From Maricaulis sp. (lineage in GTDB: Bacteria > Pseudomonadota > Alphaproteobacteria > Caulobacterales > Maricaulaceae), in NCBI RefSeq assembly GCF_030149515.1, contig NZ_JASBRI010000001.1, forward strand, positions 159,652 through 223,651: a stretch of DNA of 64,000 nt, read 5' to 3'. This document shows, one piece after another, positions 1-9,666 of the stretch. The position numbers and the translations under genes are program-made. How positions within the stretch are numbered: position 1 is the stretch's first letter; every line of letters starts with the position of its first letter. The notes under the pieces are model-generated. The model ran no database searches and was not told the DNA's origin. It worked only from the letters and a program-made list of their open reading frames with translations.

Positions 1-702
1 GCCGCCTTCACCGACGTCTCGGGCGCCGAACGCGACCCCGATACCGCCCGCCGTCTCAATGCCGACGCCCCGGGCGAGCTTGCCCGGCTATGCACCGACT
101 GTGGCGTCACGATGATTCATATCTCGACCGACTATGTGTTCTCCGGCCGCGCCGACCGCCCCTACAGGGAGAGCGACCGCGCCGCGCCGGCTACGGTCTA
201 TGGCCAGACCAAACTGAATGGCGAGAACCGGATCCGCGCAAGCCTGCACGACCATGTGATCGTGCGGACCTCGGGCCTGTTCTCTCCGTTCGGGCACAAT
301 TTCCTGAAGACGATGGCACGCATGGCCGCCGAAGGCCGCTCGCCGCGCGTCGTCACCGACCAGATCAGCTGTCCGACAAGCGCGCTCGATCTTGCCGATG
401 TCCTTCTGGCGATTGCACGCCGCGCCGGCACGCGGGACCTGGTGCGTGGCCTGTTCCACTATTGCGGCAACACTGCGATCACCTGGCACGGATTTGCCGA
501 ACGCATATTTGCGCATGTCGGCGGTCCGGCGGCCATACACCAAGTCGGGCAAACAACGTCGGCCGAATTCGATCCCGACACACCCCGCCCCGCCTATTCC
601 GTGCTCGACTGCCGGGCCATCGCCGATGCCTACGGCCTCGAACGTCCATCGTTCGAGGCCGCAATAGCCCGGGATCTGCGCGACTGGGCAAAGACCGGCT
701 AG
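1..702 (+). CDS. rmlD: dTDP-4-dehydrorhamnose reductase, 5'-truncated by the window edge
   Basis: The last reductive step of dTDP-L-rhamnose synthesis, made in the cytoplasm for surface polysaccharide. The frame is open from base 1, so the start and the N-terminal Rossmann glycine motif lie outside the window. Visible parts fit RmlD: an AAFTDVSGAE segment (family AAYTxVDxAE), then ISTDYVFSG and, after it, the YGQTKLNGE segment holding the catalytic Tyr-x-x-x-Lys pair (YxxxK of short-chain dehydrogenases), and a C-terminal RPAYSVLDC segment typical of RmlD (RPxxSxLD). About 233 residues are present of roughly 290. Its TAG stop at 700-702 shares the palindrome CTAG with the stop of the convergent protease gene. 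Other rml genes probably lie to the left. Confidence 0.93.
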   Translation, partial: AAFTDVSGAERDPDTARRLNADAPGELARLCTDCGVTMIHISTDYVFSGRADRPYRESDRAAPATVYGQTKLNGENRIRASLHDHVIVRTSGLFSPFGHNFLKTMARMAAEGRSPRVVTDQISCPTSALDLADVLLAIARRAGTRDLVRGLFHYCGNTAITWHGFAERIFAHVGGPAAIHQVGQTTSAEFDPDTPRPAYSVLDCRAIADAYGLERPSFEAAIARDLRDWAKTG

Positions 703-3700
703 AGCCAGCCCTCTTCGACACTCGGCGGCATGTCGCCTTCATCGGCAATGATCGCCATTTCGACCGGCGGCAAATGCGAGGCGCTGGCCGGAGCGTACGG
801 CACCGCTGCGGCGGCCGGTCCATGGGCCGAACCGTCAGCATCGTGGGTCAGGTGCAGCCAGGTATCGCGGCCGTTCGAGGCGATGGCATCGTCCAGGACC
901 ACATCCCCGATACCATCCCCTACATCCGCCAACCCGAAGGCTGCCCGGTCTGCCGGATCGAGATGCGGGTAGACATGCCGGTGATCGTCATGCTTGCCGT
1001 GACCGTCAGTCAGATCCGTATGATCGTCGTCGCCGAGCCATTCCATGACCGGCCGTCCGCCGGCCGGCCAGATCGCCGGAGACAGATCGAACGGCAATTC
1101 GATGTACACCGCATCGTTCGACACCAGGTCCTGGAGCGCGCCGGAGCCCAGAGGCCTCATCACCGGTGCATCGCTGCCGGCCATGGGAAGCGAAGCGATA
1201 TCGACGGCCTCGCCCGACGTGTCCGGTCCGGCGTCGCCGAAGAAGTCCGGATAGTTGTCCAGCCCGTCATACTCAATGGTCTCCACACCGATCAGTTCCA
1301 CGGCACCGTCCGGTGAGCCGGCCCGGTTATCCGTGACGACGGTATTGCCGGACCCGTTGGTCGTGACGGTGTAGTCGCCGGCCGAGCCGGAGAATACGGC
1401 CGTATCAGAACCGGTGCCGCCGACGAACACGTCATCGCCGCCGGAGGCGAAAAAGCGGTCATTGCCGCCATTTCCGGTCAGCCTGTTGTCGGCATCATTG
1501 CCGATCAGATTGTCGTCGCCGGACCCGCCGATACCGTTCTCGATCACCGTTCCGGCGGCAATGCCGACATTGCCGGTCAGGCCCAGAACGCTGGAATAGG
1601 CCTGCTCACGCAGATCCAGCGTCTGGTCGCTGCCCGAGCCGGAATAGTCGAGCGTGTCTGTTCCGCCTGCGTCGAAGATGGTGAAGGTCGTGGCGTTCGA
1701 GAAACCGTTATTGGCGTTGAAGATCGTATTTCCGGCATTGGAATTGAACCCGTAGGTCGTATCGCCGGCACGGGTCGTGGTCGAGGCGCCGTACATCTCA
1801 TGCGCCGCGATGATATCGGCGACCTGAAGACCGACCACGAAAGCGAGCGAGGCATCGACCTCCGTGTTCTCGTTCTGGGAGAAATAGGACATCACCGTCG
1901 CCTGCCAGGAATCGTTGAGATAGATATTCTCGATTCCGTAAGTCGCCGATCCGTCATAGGGACCGGCATGCCCGAGGCCCAGCGCGTGGCCGATTTCGTG
2001 GATGTATGTCTGGAAGGAATAGGTATCCAGCGACGTGCCGTAGGTATCGAGCCATTCCGTCCCGACATTGACGCTTGCCGCGGTAATGAAACCGCCGGCC
2101 GTCGAGTCCGGTCCGGCAAAGGCACCTTCTTCCTCATCGTCGAAGGTAATGTCCGCGGAACCGGACACTTCGCTGAAAATCAGCCCCGTAACATCCGACC
2201 ACATTTCCAGGGCCGCGCGCGCCAGGGTCTGGCCTGCGGAGGTCAGGCCGGTGATATTCACAGTCATCGTGTCGCCGGAGGAGACATCCCACTGCAATCC
2301 GCCAAACCCTGTCTGCAGATAGTCGGCGATTTCCTGGTAGGACCAGTTCCGCAACGGATCGGTGTGGGAGACTTCCAGCGTGTACTCGCCGGTCCGCTCA
2401 TCATCGCTACCGTCTTCCCAGGAATCCACTTCAATGTAGTAGACGCCGCTGGTTTCGGCGGTATAGCCCAGCCGTGAATCCCGGATACTCCCCAGGGAGA
2501 TGTCGTCATTCTCGGCGATCAGATTGCCGGAGGCATCGTACAGACGGATATAGGGGTCTTCCACTTCCTCCGAGCCCGATCCGTAAAGATCGAACTGATA
2601 GCGCTGCCCGGCGGTCAGCTCGACCCTGATCCAGTCCTCGTCACCCGGCGTCTCAAGCTCGCCCACATAGGCCCCACCGGAGACCATGTGAATCTCGGTC
2701 GTGTCATTGTCGGGCACATCGCCGGCCTCGTCAGACACATTCGTCACGCTCACGTTCACGGTCTGGGAGGCGGTATTTGCCCCGTTCGAGGCCGTCACCG
2801 TGATGGTGTATACATTGTCCGCATCGGCATCGCCCGGCGCTTCGAAATCGGGTGTCGCGTTGAAGGATATCTCGCCGGTCTCGCTGTCGATGCTGAACAG
2901 GCCCGCATCCGCTCCGCCGATCGAATAGCTCAGCGTATCGTCGTTCGGGTCTTCCGCCAGAGCCACATAGGCCGAGGTCTGGCCTTCGGAGACAGACGAT
3001 GTCGAGCCGGAGACGAAGCTCGGCGTGCCGGCGCTGGCCACATCATTCACCGTAATGGAAACCGCCCGGCTGGACGTGTTGGACCCGTCACTGGCCTCGA
3101 CGACGATCTCGTAGACGTTGTCCGAATCGGCATCGTCCGGATTTTCGAAGTCCGGCGGCGTGACGAAGCTGACTGCGCCGGTCGAGGAATCGATATCGAA
3201 GTGCGCCGCATCCGTGCCGGACAGGGCATAGGTCACCGTCTCGCCTTCGGGGTCGTCAGCGACCGCCGTATAGACCGTACCGGTCGTGCCTTCATCCACG
3301 GACGCAGACGATGCGGACGTGAATTCCGGCGCTTCGTCCTCGTCGGTCACCGTGATTGAGACAGTCTGGTCGACCGATGCGCTGCCGTCCGAAGCCCGGA
3401 TAGTGACTTCGTAGACATTGTCGCCATCTTCATCGCCGGGATTTTCGAAATCGGGCGGCGTATTGAATGTCAGCTCGCCCGTCGATGAATTGATCGAAAA
3501 CAGGCTCGAATCGGCACCGCCGACAATGGAGAAGGTGAGGCTGTCGCCATCGGGATCGTCCGCTGTGGCCGTGTAGACGGTGCCGGTCGTGTTTTCCGGG
3601 ACACTGGCACTACTGCCCGACGTGAAGGACGGCGCCTCGTTCGGGTCGGGCGGCGGCGTGGTCGGGGGGGGCGGGCTGGAACCGCCACCTCCGCCACCTC

Positions 3701-4100
3701 CGCCGGCGGCCGCCCCCAGAAGGGCGGCGCCGCCGAGCAGACCGAGCGCTGCACCGCCCCCGCCGGCGCCCGCCGCCGCGCCTGCTACGGCAAAGTCGGC
3801 CGCGGCGATCGCCGGGTCCGCGAGATAGACATATCCATCCACAATCGCGACATCGGCGGCTTCGAAAACCAGCGTGCGTCCGTCGGTCAGCGTGATCCGC
3901 ACCGATCCGTCGGCGAGGCGTTCGATTTCCGACACATTGGGAAGTTCGGCGGCCGCGCTGTAGCCGTCCGGAACACCGCCCTCGCCACTTTGGGCACGGG
4001 CCCCGCCGGCCATTATGGCCGCACCGCCCGTTGCCAGCGCAACAGCAGAAAACGTCTTGCCGCGCAGATTGCGCCGGCGGGCATCGGTGTTCGTGCTCAT
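699..4100 (-). CDS. Large RTX/cadherin-repeat M10-type metalloprotease, probable type I secretion substrate
   Basis: A predicted 1133-residue secreted zinc protease. Order: a basic then hydrophobic N-terminus ending GGARAQ (residues ~1-37) resembling a signal peptide; a Gly/Ala/Pro-rich linker with a run of glycines (~115-150); three cadherin-like repeats with PDFENPGDxDxDNVYE cores (~150-460); a pre-peptidase C-terminal (PPC) like domain (~470-580); a peptidase domain with HEIGHALGLGH (~701-711) and a Met-turn VMSY; RTX-type GGxGDD repeats (~855-895); then a His/Asp-rich stretch (~1016-1045). HExxHxxGxxH plus the Met-turn is the metzincin/serralysin signature. The start was set at 4100, not the upstream in-frame codon at 4154, because AGGGGAG sits just before it; only one base separates it from the TolC-like stop, so the two are translationally coupled. 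The three genes upstream form its likely exporter. An N-terminal signal-like segment is unusual for a type I substrate. Confidence 0.85.
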   Translation of the reverse strand: MSTNTDARRRNLRGKTFSAVALATGGAAIMAGGARAQSGEGGVPDGYSAAAELPNVSEIERLADGSVRITLTDGRTLVFEAADVAIVDGYVYLADPAIAAADFAVAGAAAGAGGGGAALGLLGGAALLGAAAGGGGGGGGSSPPPPTTPPPDPNEAPSFTSGSSASVPENTTGTVYTATADDPDGDSLTFSIVGGADSSLFSINSSTGELTFNTPPDFENPGDEDGDNVYEVTIRASDGSASVDQTVSITVTDEDEAPEFTSASSASVDEGTTGTVYTAVADDPEGETVTYALSGTDAAHFDIDSSTGAVSFVTPPDFENPDDADSDNVYEIVVEASDGSNTSSRAVSITVNDVASAGTPSFVSGSTSSVSEGQTSAYVALAEDPNDDTLSYSIGGADAGLFSIDSETGEISFNATPDFEAPGDADADNVYTITVTASNGANTASQTVNVSVTNVSDEAGDVPDNDTTEIHMVSGGAYVGELETPGDEDWIRVELTAGQRYQFDLYGSGSEEVEDPYIRLYDASGNLIAENDDISLGSIRDSRLGYTAETSGVYYIEVDSWEDGSDDERTGEYTLEVSHTDPLRNWSYQEIADYLQTGFGGLQWDVSSGDTMTVNITGLTSAGQTLARAALEMWSDVTGLIFSEVSGSADITFDDEEEGAFAGPDSTAGGFITAASVNVGTEWLDTYGTSLDTYSFQTYIHEIGHALGLGHAGPYDGSATYGIENIYLNDSWQATVMSYFSQNENTEVDASLAFVVGLQVADIIAAHEMYGASTTTRAGDTTYGFNSNAGNTIFNANNGFSNATTFTIFDAGGTDTLDYSGSGSDQTLDLREQAYSSVLGLTGNVGIAAGTVIENGIGGSGDDNLIGNDADNRLTGNGGNDRFFASGGDDVFVGGTGSDTAVFSGSAGDYTVTTNGSGNTVVTDNRAGSPDGAVELIGVETIEYDGLDNYPDFFGDAGPDTSGEAVDIASLPMAGSDAPVMRPLGSGALQDLVSNDAVYIELPFDLSPAIWPAGGRPVMEWLGDDDHTDLTDGHGKHDDHRHVYPHLDPADRAAFGLADVGDGIGDVVLDDAIASNGRDTWLHLTHDADGSAHGPAAAAVPYAPASASHLPPVEMAIIADEGDMPPSVEEGWL

Positions 4101-4101
4101 G

Positions 4102-5436
4102 TCACTCCCCTTCCATTCCCGGAGCGGACTCACGGCCAAGACGTCCGTCCACACCCGGCATGCGCCCGGTCAGGCGCAGCAATTCCAGTTTCTGCCGCAA
4201 CAGTTCATAGCGCGCCGATATGACGTCGACCTGGGCCTGTTCGAAATCCAGCCGCGCATCGACAAGATCGGGCAGCGTACCCAAGCCGTATTCGAACTCG
4301 CCGGCAATGGCGTCGAAATACTCCGCCTGGCTTCGTGCGACGGCTTCGCGCCTGACCAGCTGTGCCTCAAGGGATATAGCGCGGCGGAAAGCGATTTCCG
4401 CCCGTTCCCGCAATTCCCGTTGTACGGCGCGCAATCCGCTTTCCTCCAGCGCCAGGCGCGCCGCAGCCCGGTCCCGCCGGGCGCCGAGCGCATTGCCGGC
4501 ATAGAGGGGAACCGAAACATCGACACCGATACGGTCGCGGCCCTCCCAGTCTTCCCGCTGGTCGTCGTACACATAGGATACGATACCCACGGCCTCGATG
4601 ACAGGCAGACGGCTCCGGCGTTCCCGGTCTAGACGGGCTTCCAGGCTGCGGATCGCACTCAGGCGGGCCGACACCTGCGGATTGTCGGCGAGCGCATCGC
4701 CAACCGCCGCGTCCAGCGTGTCCAGCCCGGCGAGGGCCGCGTCCAGATCCGCCGCAACCGCCTCGCCGGCGCACAACGTGTCCGCCGGGCGGCCCGTATA
4801 TTCCCGGATCCGGGTTGCCGCGCGCTCCGCACCGAAGTGCAGGTCCATCGCATCGGCCTGCGCACCGGCCAGTTGCGCCTCGATCTGTGCCCGGTCCGCC
4901 CGGGTGGCTCCGCCCCGGCTCAACAGATCTGTCACGGCATCGCGCTGCCGGGCGAAATAGTCGCGCCGCTCCGCAATCACCTCGAGCACCGCCAGCGTTT
5001 CCAGCCGCGTGAGATAGGCCTGTGCGAGCGTGTATGCGGCATCGGTGCGTTGCGACGCGATTTCGTGCCCACGCTGGTCGACCGTGTTCTCGGCCGCCGT
5101 CTCGGCCAGCCGGGCATCGCCAAAGTCAAAGAGGCGCTGGGAAACCTGCAGACCGACCTGGTTTTCCAGCCGGTTGCTGGTCAGGCCATTGTCACCGCTT
5201 GCCGTGCGTCCGAATGTCGAAACCTGGGGCCGGCGCAAGGCCCGCACTTCGCGACGTTCGGCCTCTGCCTCGTCGAGCCGCGCCTCGGCTGCAGCTACTT
5301 CCGGCGCCCGCAGGGCGGAAAGACGCATGGCCTCCGCAAACCCGAGACAAGCCGGATCCGTCTGCGCAAAGGCCGGACTGCCAGTCGCAATACAGACGGC
5401 GGCGGCAACGCCCAGAACGCGATATCCAGCTCCCAT
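4102..5436 (-). CDS. TolC-family outer membrane channel of the type I secretion system
   Basis: Outer membrane exit duct. A 444-residue protein with an N-terminal signal peptide (hydrophobic stretch ending PAFAQ), followed by long alpha-helical, Glu/Arg/Ala-rich segments arranged as two similar halves, as in TolC; the motif QVGLQVSQRLFDFG in the first half and DVSVPLYAGN in the second are the paired beta-strand/helix junctions of the family. ATG at 5436 was preferred over GTG at 5442 because GAGG lies 7 bases before the ATG and only one base before the GTG. It sits between the HlyD-like gene and the protease gene, which places it in a dedicated exporter and not as the general drug-efflux TolC. 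Confidence 0.9.
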   Translation of the reverse strand: MGAGYRVLGVAAAVCIATGSPAFAQTDPACLGFAEAMRLSALRAPEVAAAEARLDEAEAERREVRALRRPQVSTFGRTASGDNGLTSNRLENQVGLQVSQRLFDFGDARLAETAAENTVDQRGHEIASQRTDAAYTLAQAYLTRLETLAVLEVIAERRDYFARQRDAVTDLLSRGGATRADRAQIEAQLAGAQADAMDLHFGAERAATRIREYTGRPADTLCAGEAVAADLDAALAGLDTLDAAVGDALADNPQVSARLSAIRSLEARLDRERRSRLPVIEAVGIVSYVYDDQREDWEGRDRIGVDVSVPLYAGNALGARRDRAAARLALEESGLRAVQRELRERAEIAFRRAISLEAQLVRREAVARSQAEYFDAIAGEFEYGLGTLPDLVDARLDFEQAQVDVISARYELLRQKLELLRLTGRMPGVDGRLGRESAPGMEGE

Positions 5437-5445
5437 GAACACGCC

Positions 5446-6759
5446 TCAACCGGTTCGAGCGCCGCGAAACAGCGACTCGCTGATCGGTTCGAACAGATAG
5501 TCCAGCGTGGTCCTGTGCGAGCCCGAAAAGATGAACACCTCCACCGGCATGCCCGGTGTGACATCGAGGCCGGCCAGACGTTCCGCTTCTTCAGCCGGAA
5601 TGCGCACCCGAACCTCGTAGTACGGCGCACCGGTGACCTGATCCGTCTTGAGGTCCGCCGACACCGACACCACTTCGCCATCCAGCCGCGGTGTCGTCCA
5701 GCTCTTGTACGCGGTCATCCGTGTACGCACGGCTTGCCCCTCATAGACCGCTGCCCGGTCTGCGGGCTGAATGCGCACCGACGCGGTCAATTCCCCGGCG
5801 TCGGGCACGATCTCCAAAATCGGCTCACCCGGACGGACCACGCCGCCTTCGGTCGCAAAGCGCAGATTGAGCACTTCGCCCGATTGCGGAGCATGGATCA
5901 CCGAACGGTTGAGCACGTCCTGGGCGGCGTTGAACCGTTCCTGGGCCTGCGCCAGACGGGTCCGCACTTCAAGCTGATCCGCCGAGATCTGGCGGAAAAA
6001 GGCGGCCTCCACCTGCTCGATCTGACCATCCAGGTCGCGCTCCAGCGTGGCCGCGTCTTCCACTTCGGTGCGAAGCCGGCCGATATCCGCCTCCAGCGCA
6101 GCCACCTCCCGCTCCAGTTCACGCAATTCGTCCAGCCGCGCCATCTGCCGCTCATAGCGTTCCCGCAGCAGCGACAGCTGGTCTTCTGCCGCGGCGAGGG
6201 CACGCTCGGTGACCACGATTTGCTGGGTGCGCAGGCGCTGCGACGACCGGGCCCCGTCGCGCCGCGCGATCAGTACCGAAGTATCGGCCTCAAACGCCTG
6301 TCTTTGCTGCTCGAAGAGGTCGCGCTGCCGCGCCACGATATCGGCCCGTTCGGACGCACCGAGATCAAACGCGTCGAGCGCGGAGAAATCCGGAGCTTCC
6401 GCACCGCCACGCAGGGCATCAAGCCGCACCAGCGAGCCGGTCAGCGAGGCAATTTCCTGCAACACCTCGTCGCGCGCCGCCTGCGAAGCCGTTTCCTGCA
6501 GGCTCAACAGGGGCTGGCCGGCCTCGACGCGGTCGCCGTCGCGAACCATGAGGTCCTGGATGATCCCCCCTTCCAGGTGCTGTACCACCTGGCGGTCGTT
6601 TTCGACCACGATCTGCCCGGCCGCGGGCACACCTTCAGCCAGTGGCGCCAGCCCGGCCCAGGCCAGGAAACCGCCGAGACCGATTGCGCAGGCCACCGCC
6701 GCATGCCTGACAAACGGGTCGCGCAACGGTCCGCGGGGAAGATCCGTGCCTGCCGTCAT
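5446..6759 (-). CDS. HlyD-family periplasmic adaptor of the type I secretion system
   Basis: Membrane fusion protein that joins the inner-membrane ABC exporter to the outer-membrane channel. 437 residues: short cytoplasmic N-terminus, one membrane anchor (~20-40), a first biotinyl-lipoyl half with VVQHLEGGIIQDLMVRDGD (typical of the PrtE/AprE group), a long coiled coil rich in Glu/Arg/Leu (~85-280), then the second lipoyl half and a beta barrel containing VRIPAEEAERLAGLDVTPGMP. The start overlaps the stop of the ABC gene as ATGA (6756-6759), so the two are cotranslated. Class assignment is firm; identity as a PrtE-like adaptor follows from the PrtD-like partner. Confidence 0.93.
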   Translation of the reverse strand: MTAGTDLPRGPLRDPFVRHAAVACAIGLGGFLAWAGLAPLAEGVPAAGQIVVENDRQVVQHLEGGIIQDLMVRDGDRVEAGQPLLSLQETASQAARDEVLQEIASLTGSLVRLDALRGGAEAPDFSALDAFDLGASERADIVARQRDLFEQQRQAFEADTSVLIARRDGARSSQRLRTQQIVVTERALAAAEDQLSLLRERYERQMARLDELRELEREVAALEADIGRLRTEVEDAATLERDLDGQIEQVEAAFFRQISADQLEVRTRLAQAQERFNAAQDVLNRSVIHAPQSGEVLNLRFATEGGVVRPGEPILEIVPDAGELTASVRIQPADRAAVYEGQAVRTRMTAYKSWTTPRLDGEVVSVSADLKTDQVTGAPYYEVRVRIPAEEAERLAGLDVTPGMPVEVFIFSGSHRTTLDYLFEPISESLFRGARTG

Positions 6760-8453
6760 CCCGCCGCTCCCCGGCCGGCTGGAGGGGCTGAACTGCCGGG
6801 TCCGGTCGCCAGTTTGATAAATTGATCCGACGGAGCGGCCATCACATCACCGTTCCGCACCAGGAGCACCGTCCTGGCGCGCTCGATCAGACGCCGGTCA
6901 TGGGTCGCGGCCAGGACGATGGTGTCCGATTCCGCCGACCTGGCGAGAGCCTGGATCAGGCGCGGCGCTGCGGCGGAGTCGAGATTGGCTGTGGGCTCGT
7001 CGAGCAACAGGAGGGTCGGCGTTCCGAACATAGCTCTTGCCAAACCGATCAGCTGACGCTGTCCGGCGGACACATGCACGCCGCCCGGACCGACACGTGT
7101 ATCGTAGCCGTCTGGCAGGGACAGGATCACTTCGTGCGCCCCTGCCGTCCTGGCCGCCGCTATGACGGCCTCCGGATCGTCGTCCTTCAGCCGGGCAATA
7201 TTCTCGGCGACGGAGGCAGGCAGTAGTTCGACATCCTGGGGCACATAGCCGATATGCTGTCCACGATCGGCAGACATCCATTCATGCAGGTTTCGCCCGC
7301 CCAGGCGCACACTGCCCGACCCCGGAGACCAGGCCCCGGACAGGGTCTGGAGCAGCGTCGTCTTGCCCGCGCCATTGGCTCCGGCAATGGCGACGAGCTG
7401 GCCGCCGCATACCGACCAGGAGAACGGCCGGATCAGTGGTTCCTCGCCACCCGGCACCACGACCGAGACCCGGTCCATCGCAAGCTCCGGCGCGGGCTTC
7501 GGCAAGGGGGTGAAAGCGGTATCGTCGGCGATCCCGTCCAGGCGCTCGCGCAGTTGGATCCAGGCCGACCAGGCCAGGACCGAACTGCGCCAGCCGCCGA
7601 CGATCTGGTCGATGGGGCCGAGTGTGCGCGCCAGAATGATCGATGCGGCGACGATCGCACCGGGCGAAATTTGCTGGCTCAGCGCCAAAGCCGCACCAAC
7701 GCCAAGCACGAAGATCTGCAGGACCTGGCGCGAAGAACGGGAAATGGCGGTGAACTTGCCGTCCGACTTGGCCGCATCCATCGACAGGCTCCGGCCTATC
7801 CGCTGCTGCACCTTCCAGCGCTGATAGGCCGCCGGAACCAGGCCCATCGCCGCCATTGCCGAGCGTTGCCGTTCCAGGCCGCCCGCAAATTCCGACGCCT
7901 GGCCGAGCGCCGCCTGCGAAACCTGGGAGGACTGGCGCGTGGTCAGCTCGGCCGCGACGGCCACACCGAACACGATGATGCCGCCCGCCAGCCCCAGCGC
8001 GCCCAGCAGCGGATGGATCAGGAACAGGACAATCAGAAAGAGCGGGGTGAAGGGAAGATCGATGAAGGGAAGCGGCGACCCGTTTTGGAGCGCTGTCTGA
8101 ATGCGCCCGACGGCGCCAAGATCCCTGCCCAGCGAAGGCACAGCCGATGTGTCATGCTCGAACCGGGCAAAGATCTTCGGGCACAGCAGCGCCTCGATTT
8201 CCTCGCCTGCCAGCGCGCAGACGCGGCGACGGCCGGCCTCTGCCGCACCGTATACACCCAGCAGGAAGACCGCGAGTACCGTCAGCCAGATAAGTGTGTC
8301 GTGCGAGCCCGACGACAGGACACGATCATAGACCTGCAGCATGTAAAGCGGCGCCACCAGGAGAAGCAGGCTGGAGGCGAGTGAAAACCCGGCCAGCGTC
8401 ACCAGATAAGGCCGCAGCCGCCGTCTCGCCTGCAGGGTCAGGGGTGTCTGCAT
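6756..8453 (-). CDS. Type I secretion ABC transporter, PrtD/AprD-like permease-ATPase
   Basis: Inner-membrane energy source of the exporter. About 565 residues: an N-terminal membrane domain beginning RPYLVTLAGFSLASS with paired helices around LYMLQVYDRVL (hallmark of the PrtD/AprD/HasD group), and a C-terminal ATPase with Walker A GANGAGKTT, Q-loop YVPQDVELLP, a degenerate signature VSAGQRQL, Walker B LLLLDEP and switch ATHD. No C39-like peptidase domain precedes the membrane part, which fits exporters of RTX proteases and hemophores rather than bacteriocins. ATG at 8453 is chosen over the GTG two codons upstream because GGAG lies 5 bases before the ATG. First gene of the ABC-adaptor-channel-substrate operon; the 143 bases upstream hold no other gene. 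Confidence 0.93.
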   Translation of the reverse strand: MQTPLTLQARRRLRPYLVTLAGFSLASSLLLLVAPLYMLQVYDRVLSSGSHDTLIWLTVLAVFLLGVYGAAEAGRRRVCALAGEEIEALLCPKIFARFEHDTSAVPSLGRDLGAVGRIQTALQNGSPLPFIDLPFTPLFLIVLFLIHPLLGALGLAGGIIVFGVAVAAELTTRQSSQVSQAALGQASEFAGGLERQRSAMAAMGLVPAAYQRWKVQQRIGRSLSMDAAKSDGKFTAISRSSRQVLQIFVLGVGAALALSQQISPGAIVAASIILARTLGPIDQIVGGWRSSVLAWSAWIQLRERLDGIADDTAFTPLPKPAPELAMDRVSVVVPGGEEPLIRPFSWSVCGGQLVAIAGANGAGKTTLLQTLSGAWSPGSGSVRLGGRNLHEWMSADRGQHIGYVPQDVELLPASVAENIARLKDDDPEAVIAAARTAGAHEVILSLPDGYDTRVGPGGVHVSAGQRQLIGLARAMFGTPTLLLLDEPTANLDSAAAPRLIQALARSAESDTIVLAATHDRRLIERARTVLLVRNGDVMAAPSDQFIKLATGPGSSAPPAGRGAAG

Positions 8454-8596
8454 ACTCACTCCAGCCCGCCGGCTCTCCGCCGCGCGTGCCTCCGGTTCGA
8501 GATCGTTGCGGCCCGGCAGTACATAGGCCTCCGGCTCCCGGGAAACATAGCTGCGAGCTGGGCCATCGACCAGAGCGTTCCGCCGGATTGTGCGAT

Positions 8597-9565
8597 TCAG
8601 GTCAGGCCGACGCGCAGAAGATCGTGCAGATGGAGAATGCCGACGGGACGCCGGTCACCGTCGACAATGAACAGCTGCGTAATCTTGGGATGGCCGGCGG
8701 TCATTTCCCGCAAGGCATCGGCGGCCAGCATATCACGGCGCCCGGTCTTCGGGTCGTGCGTCATGACATCTCGAGCCGGGCGTTCGACGAGACCGGACCC
8801 CATGTGCCGGCGCAAATCGCCGTCCGTGATGATCCCGGCCAGTACGCCGGCCTCGTCGAGCAGGCCAACGCAACCGAAGCTCTTGGTGGTCATTTCGATG
8901 AGCACTTCGCTCATAAGCGCATCCTGGCCGATCACAGGGACCTCCTCACCGGAATGCATCACATCGCCCACCGAAGCGAGCGCAGCGCCCAGCGCGCCGC
9001 CGGGATGGAAGGTGCGGAAATCGGCTGCTGTGAAGCCGCGCGATTCCAGAAGAGCCACGGCCAGCGCATCGCCCAGTGCCATCATCAGCGTCGTCGACGT
9101 GGTCGGGGCCCGGGTCTCGCCACAGGCTTCCGGCGCGTCCGGCACGGTCAGCAGATGATGGGCGGCCCGGCCAAGCGTGCTGTCCGGCTTCGCGGTCATT
9201 GCGATCAGGGGGACGCCAAAGCGGCGGCAATAGGCGATGAGGTCTCCCAACTCCTTCGTCTCGCCCGATTTCGACAGGGCCAGCACGGCATCCGTCTCGC
9301 CGATCATGCCCAGATCGCCGTGGCTGGCTTCGGTCGGGTGCACATAGTAGGCGGGTGTGCCGGTTGAGGCGAGCGTGGCGGCGATCTTGCGCGCGACATG
9401 GCCGGACTTCCCCACACCCGCGCAGATCACCCGTCCGCCCATGCCGCTGAGCCGTTCGACCGTGGCGGTGAAGTCTGTGCCGATGGCGTTGTAGAGGGCA
9501 TCGAGCCCGTCCCGTTCTGTCGCGATCACGTGACGTGCCGAGACGGCGGGATCGAATGCAGGCAT
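8597..9565 (-). CDS. kdsD: D-arabinose-5-phosphate isomerase (KpsF/GutQ family)
   Basis: Converts ribulose-5-phosphate to arabinose-5-phosphate, the first step to Kdo for lipopolysaccharide. 322 residues, close to E. coli KdsD (328). An N-terminal SIS sugar-isomerase domain shows GVGKSGHVARKIAATL, HPTEASHGDLGM and SKSGETKEL, and two CBS domains follow, including TDGDLRRHM. The start at 9565 follows AAGGA with normal spacing; an open upstream extension lacks family similarity. The region upstream contains an 11-bp hairpin and a large folded structure that may belong to its leader. Confidence 0.93.
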   Translation of the reverse strand: MPAFDPAVSARHVIATERDGLDALYNAIGTDFTATVERLSGMGGRVICAGVGKSGHVARKIAATLASTGTPAYYVHPTEASHGDLGMIGETDAVLALSKSGETKELGDLIAYCRRFGVPLIAMTAKPDSTLGRAAHHLLTVPDAPEACGETRAPTTSTTLMMALGDALAVALLESRGFTAADFRTFHPGGALGAALASVGDVMHSGEEVPVIGQDALMSEVLIEMTTKSFGCVGLLDEAGVLAGIITDGDLRRHMGSGLVERPARDVMTHDPKTGRRDMLAADALREMTAGHPKITQLFIVDGDRRPVGILHLHDLLRVGLT

Positions 9566-9625
9566 GGGCGGTCCTTGAAGTTCCTGAAGGGTGGCCGGAA
9601 GGCGCGTGGAGGTCCCATACCAGAA

Positions 9626-9656
9626 CCGCGCACGTCCGGGGAAGAGACGTGCGCGG
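9626..9656 (-). terminator. Perfect 11-bp hairpin between kdsD and the structured region
   Basis: CCGCGCACGTC (9626-9636) pairs completely with GACGTGCGCGG (9646-9656) around a 9-base loop. On the minus strand it is followed by TTCTGGT, a weak T-rich tail, about 60 bases before the kdsD start. It could be an intrinsic terminator for an upstream minus-strand RNA, an attenuator in the kdsD leader, or an RNA-stabilising hairpin. The pairing is certain; the role is not. Confidence 0.4.
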
Positions 9657-9666
9657 CCAGAGCGGC

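Noticed and set aside
484..500. A sigma-54-like element TGGCAC..TTGC inside rmlD
   Set aside because: Spacing between the GG and GC elements is one base short and it lies inside a coding sequence without a gene downstream in position.
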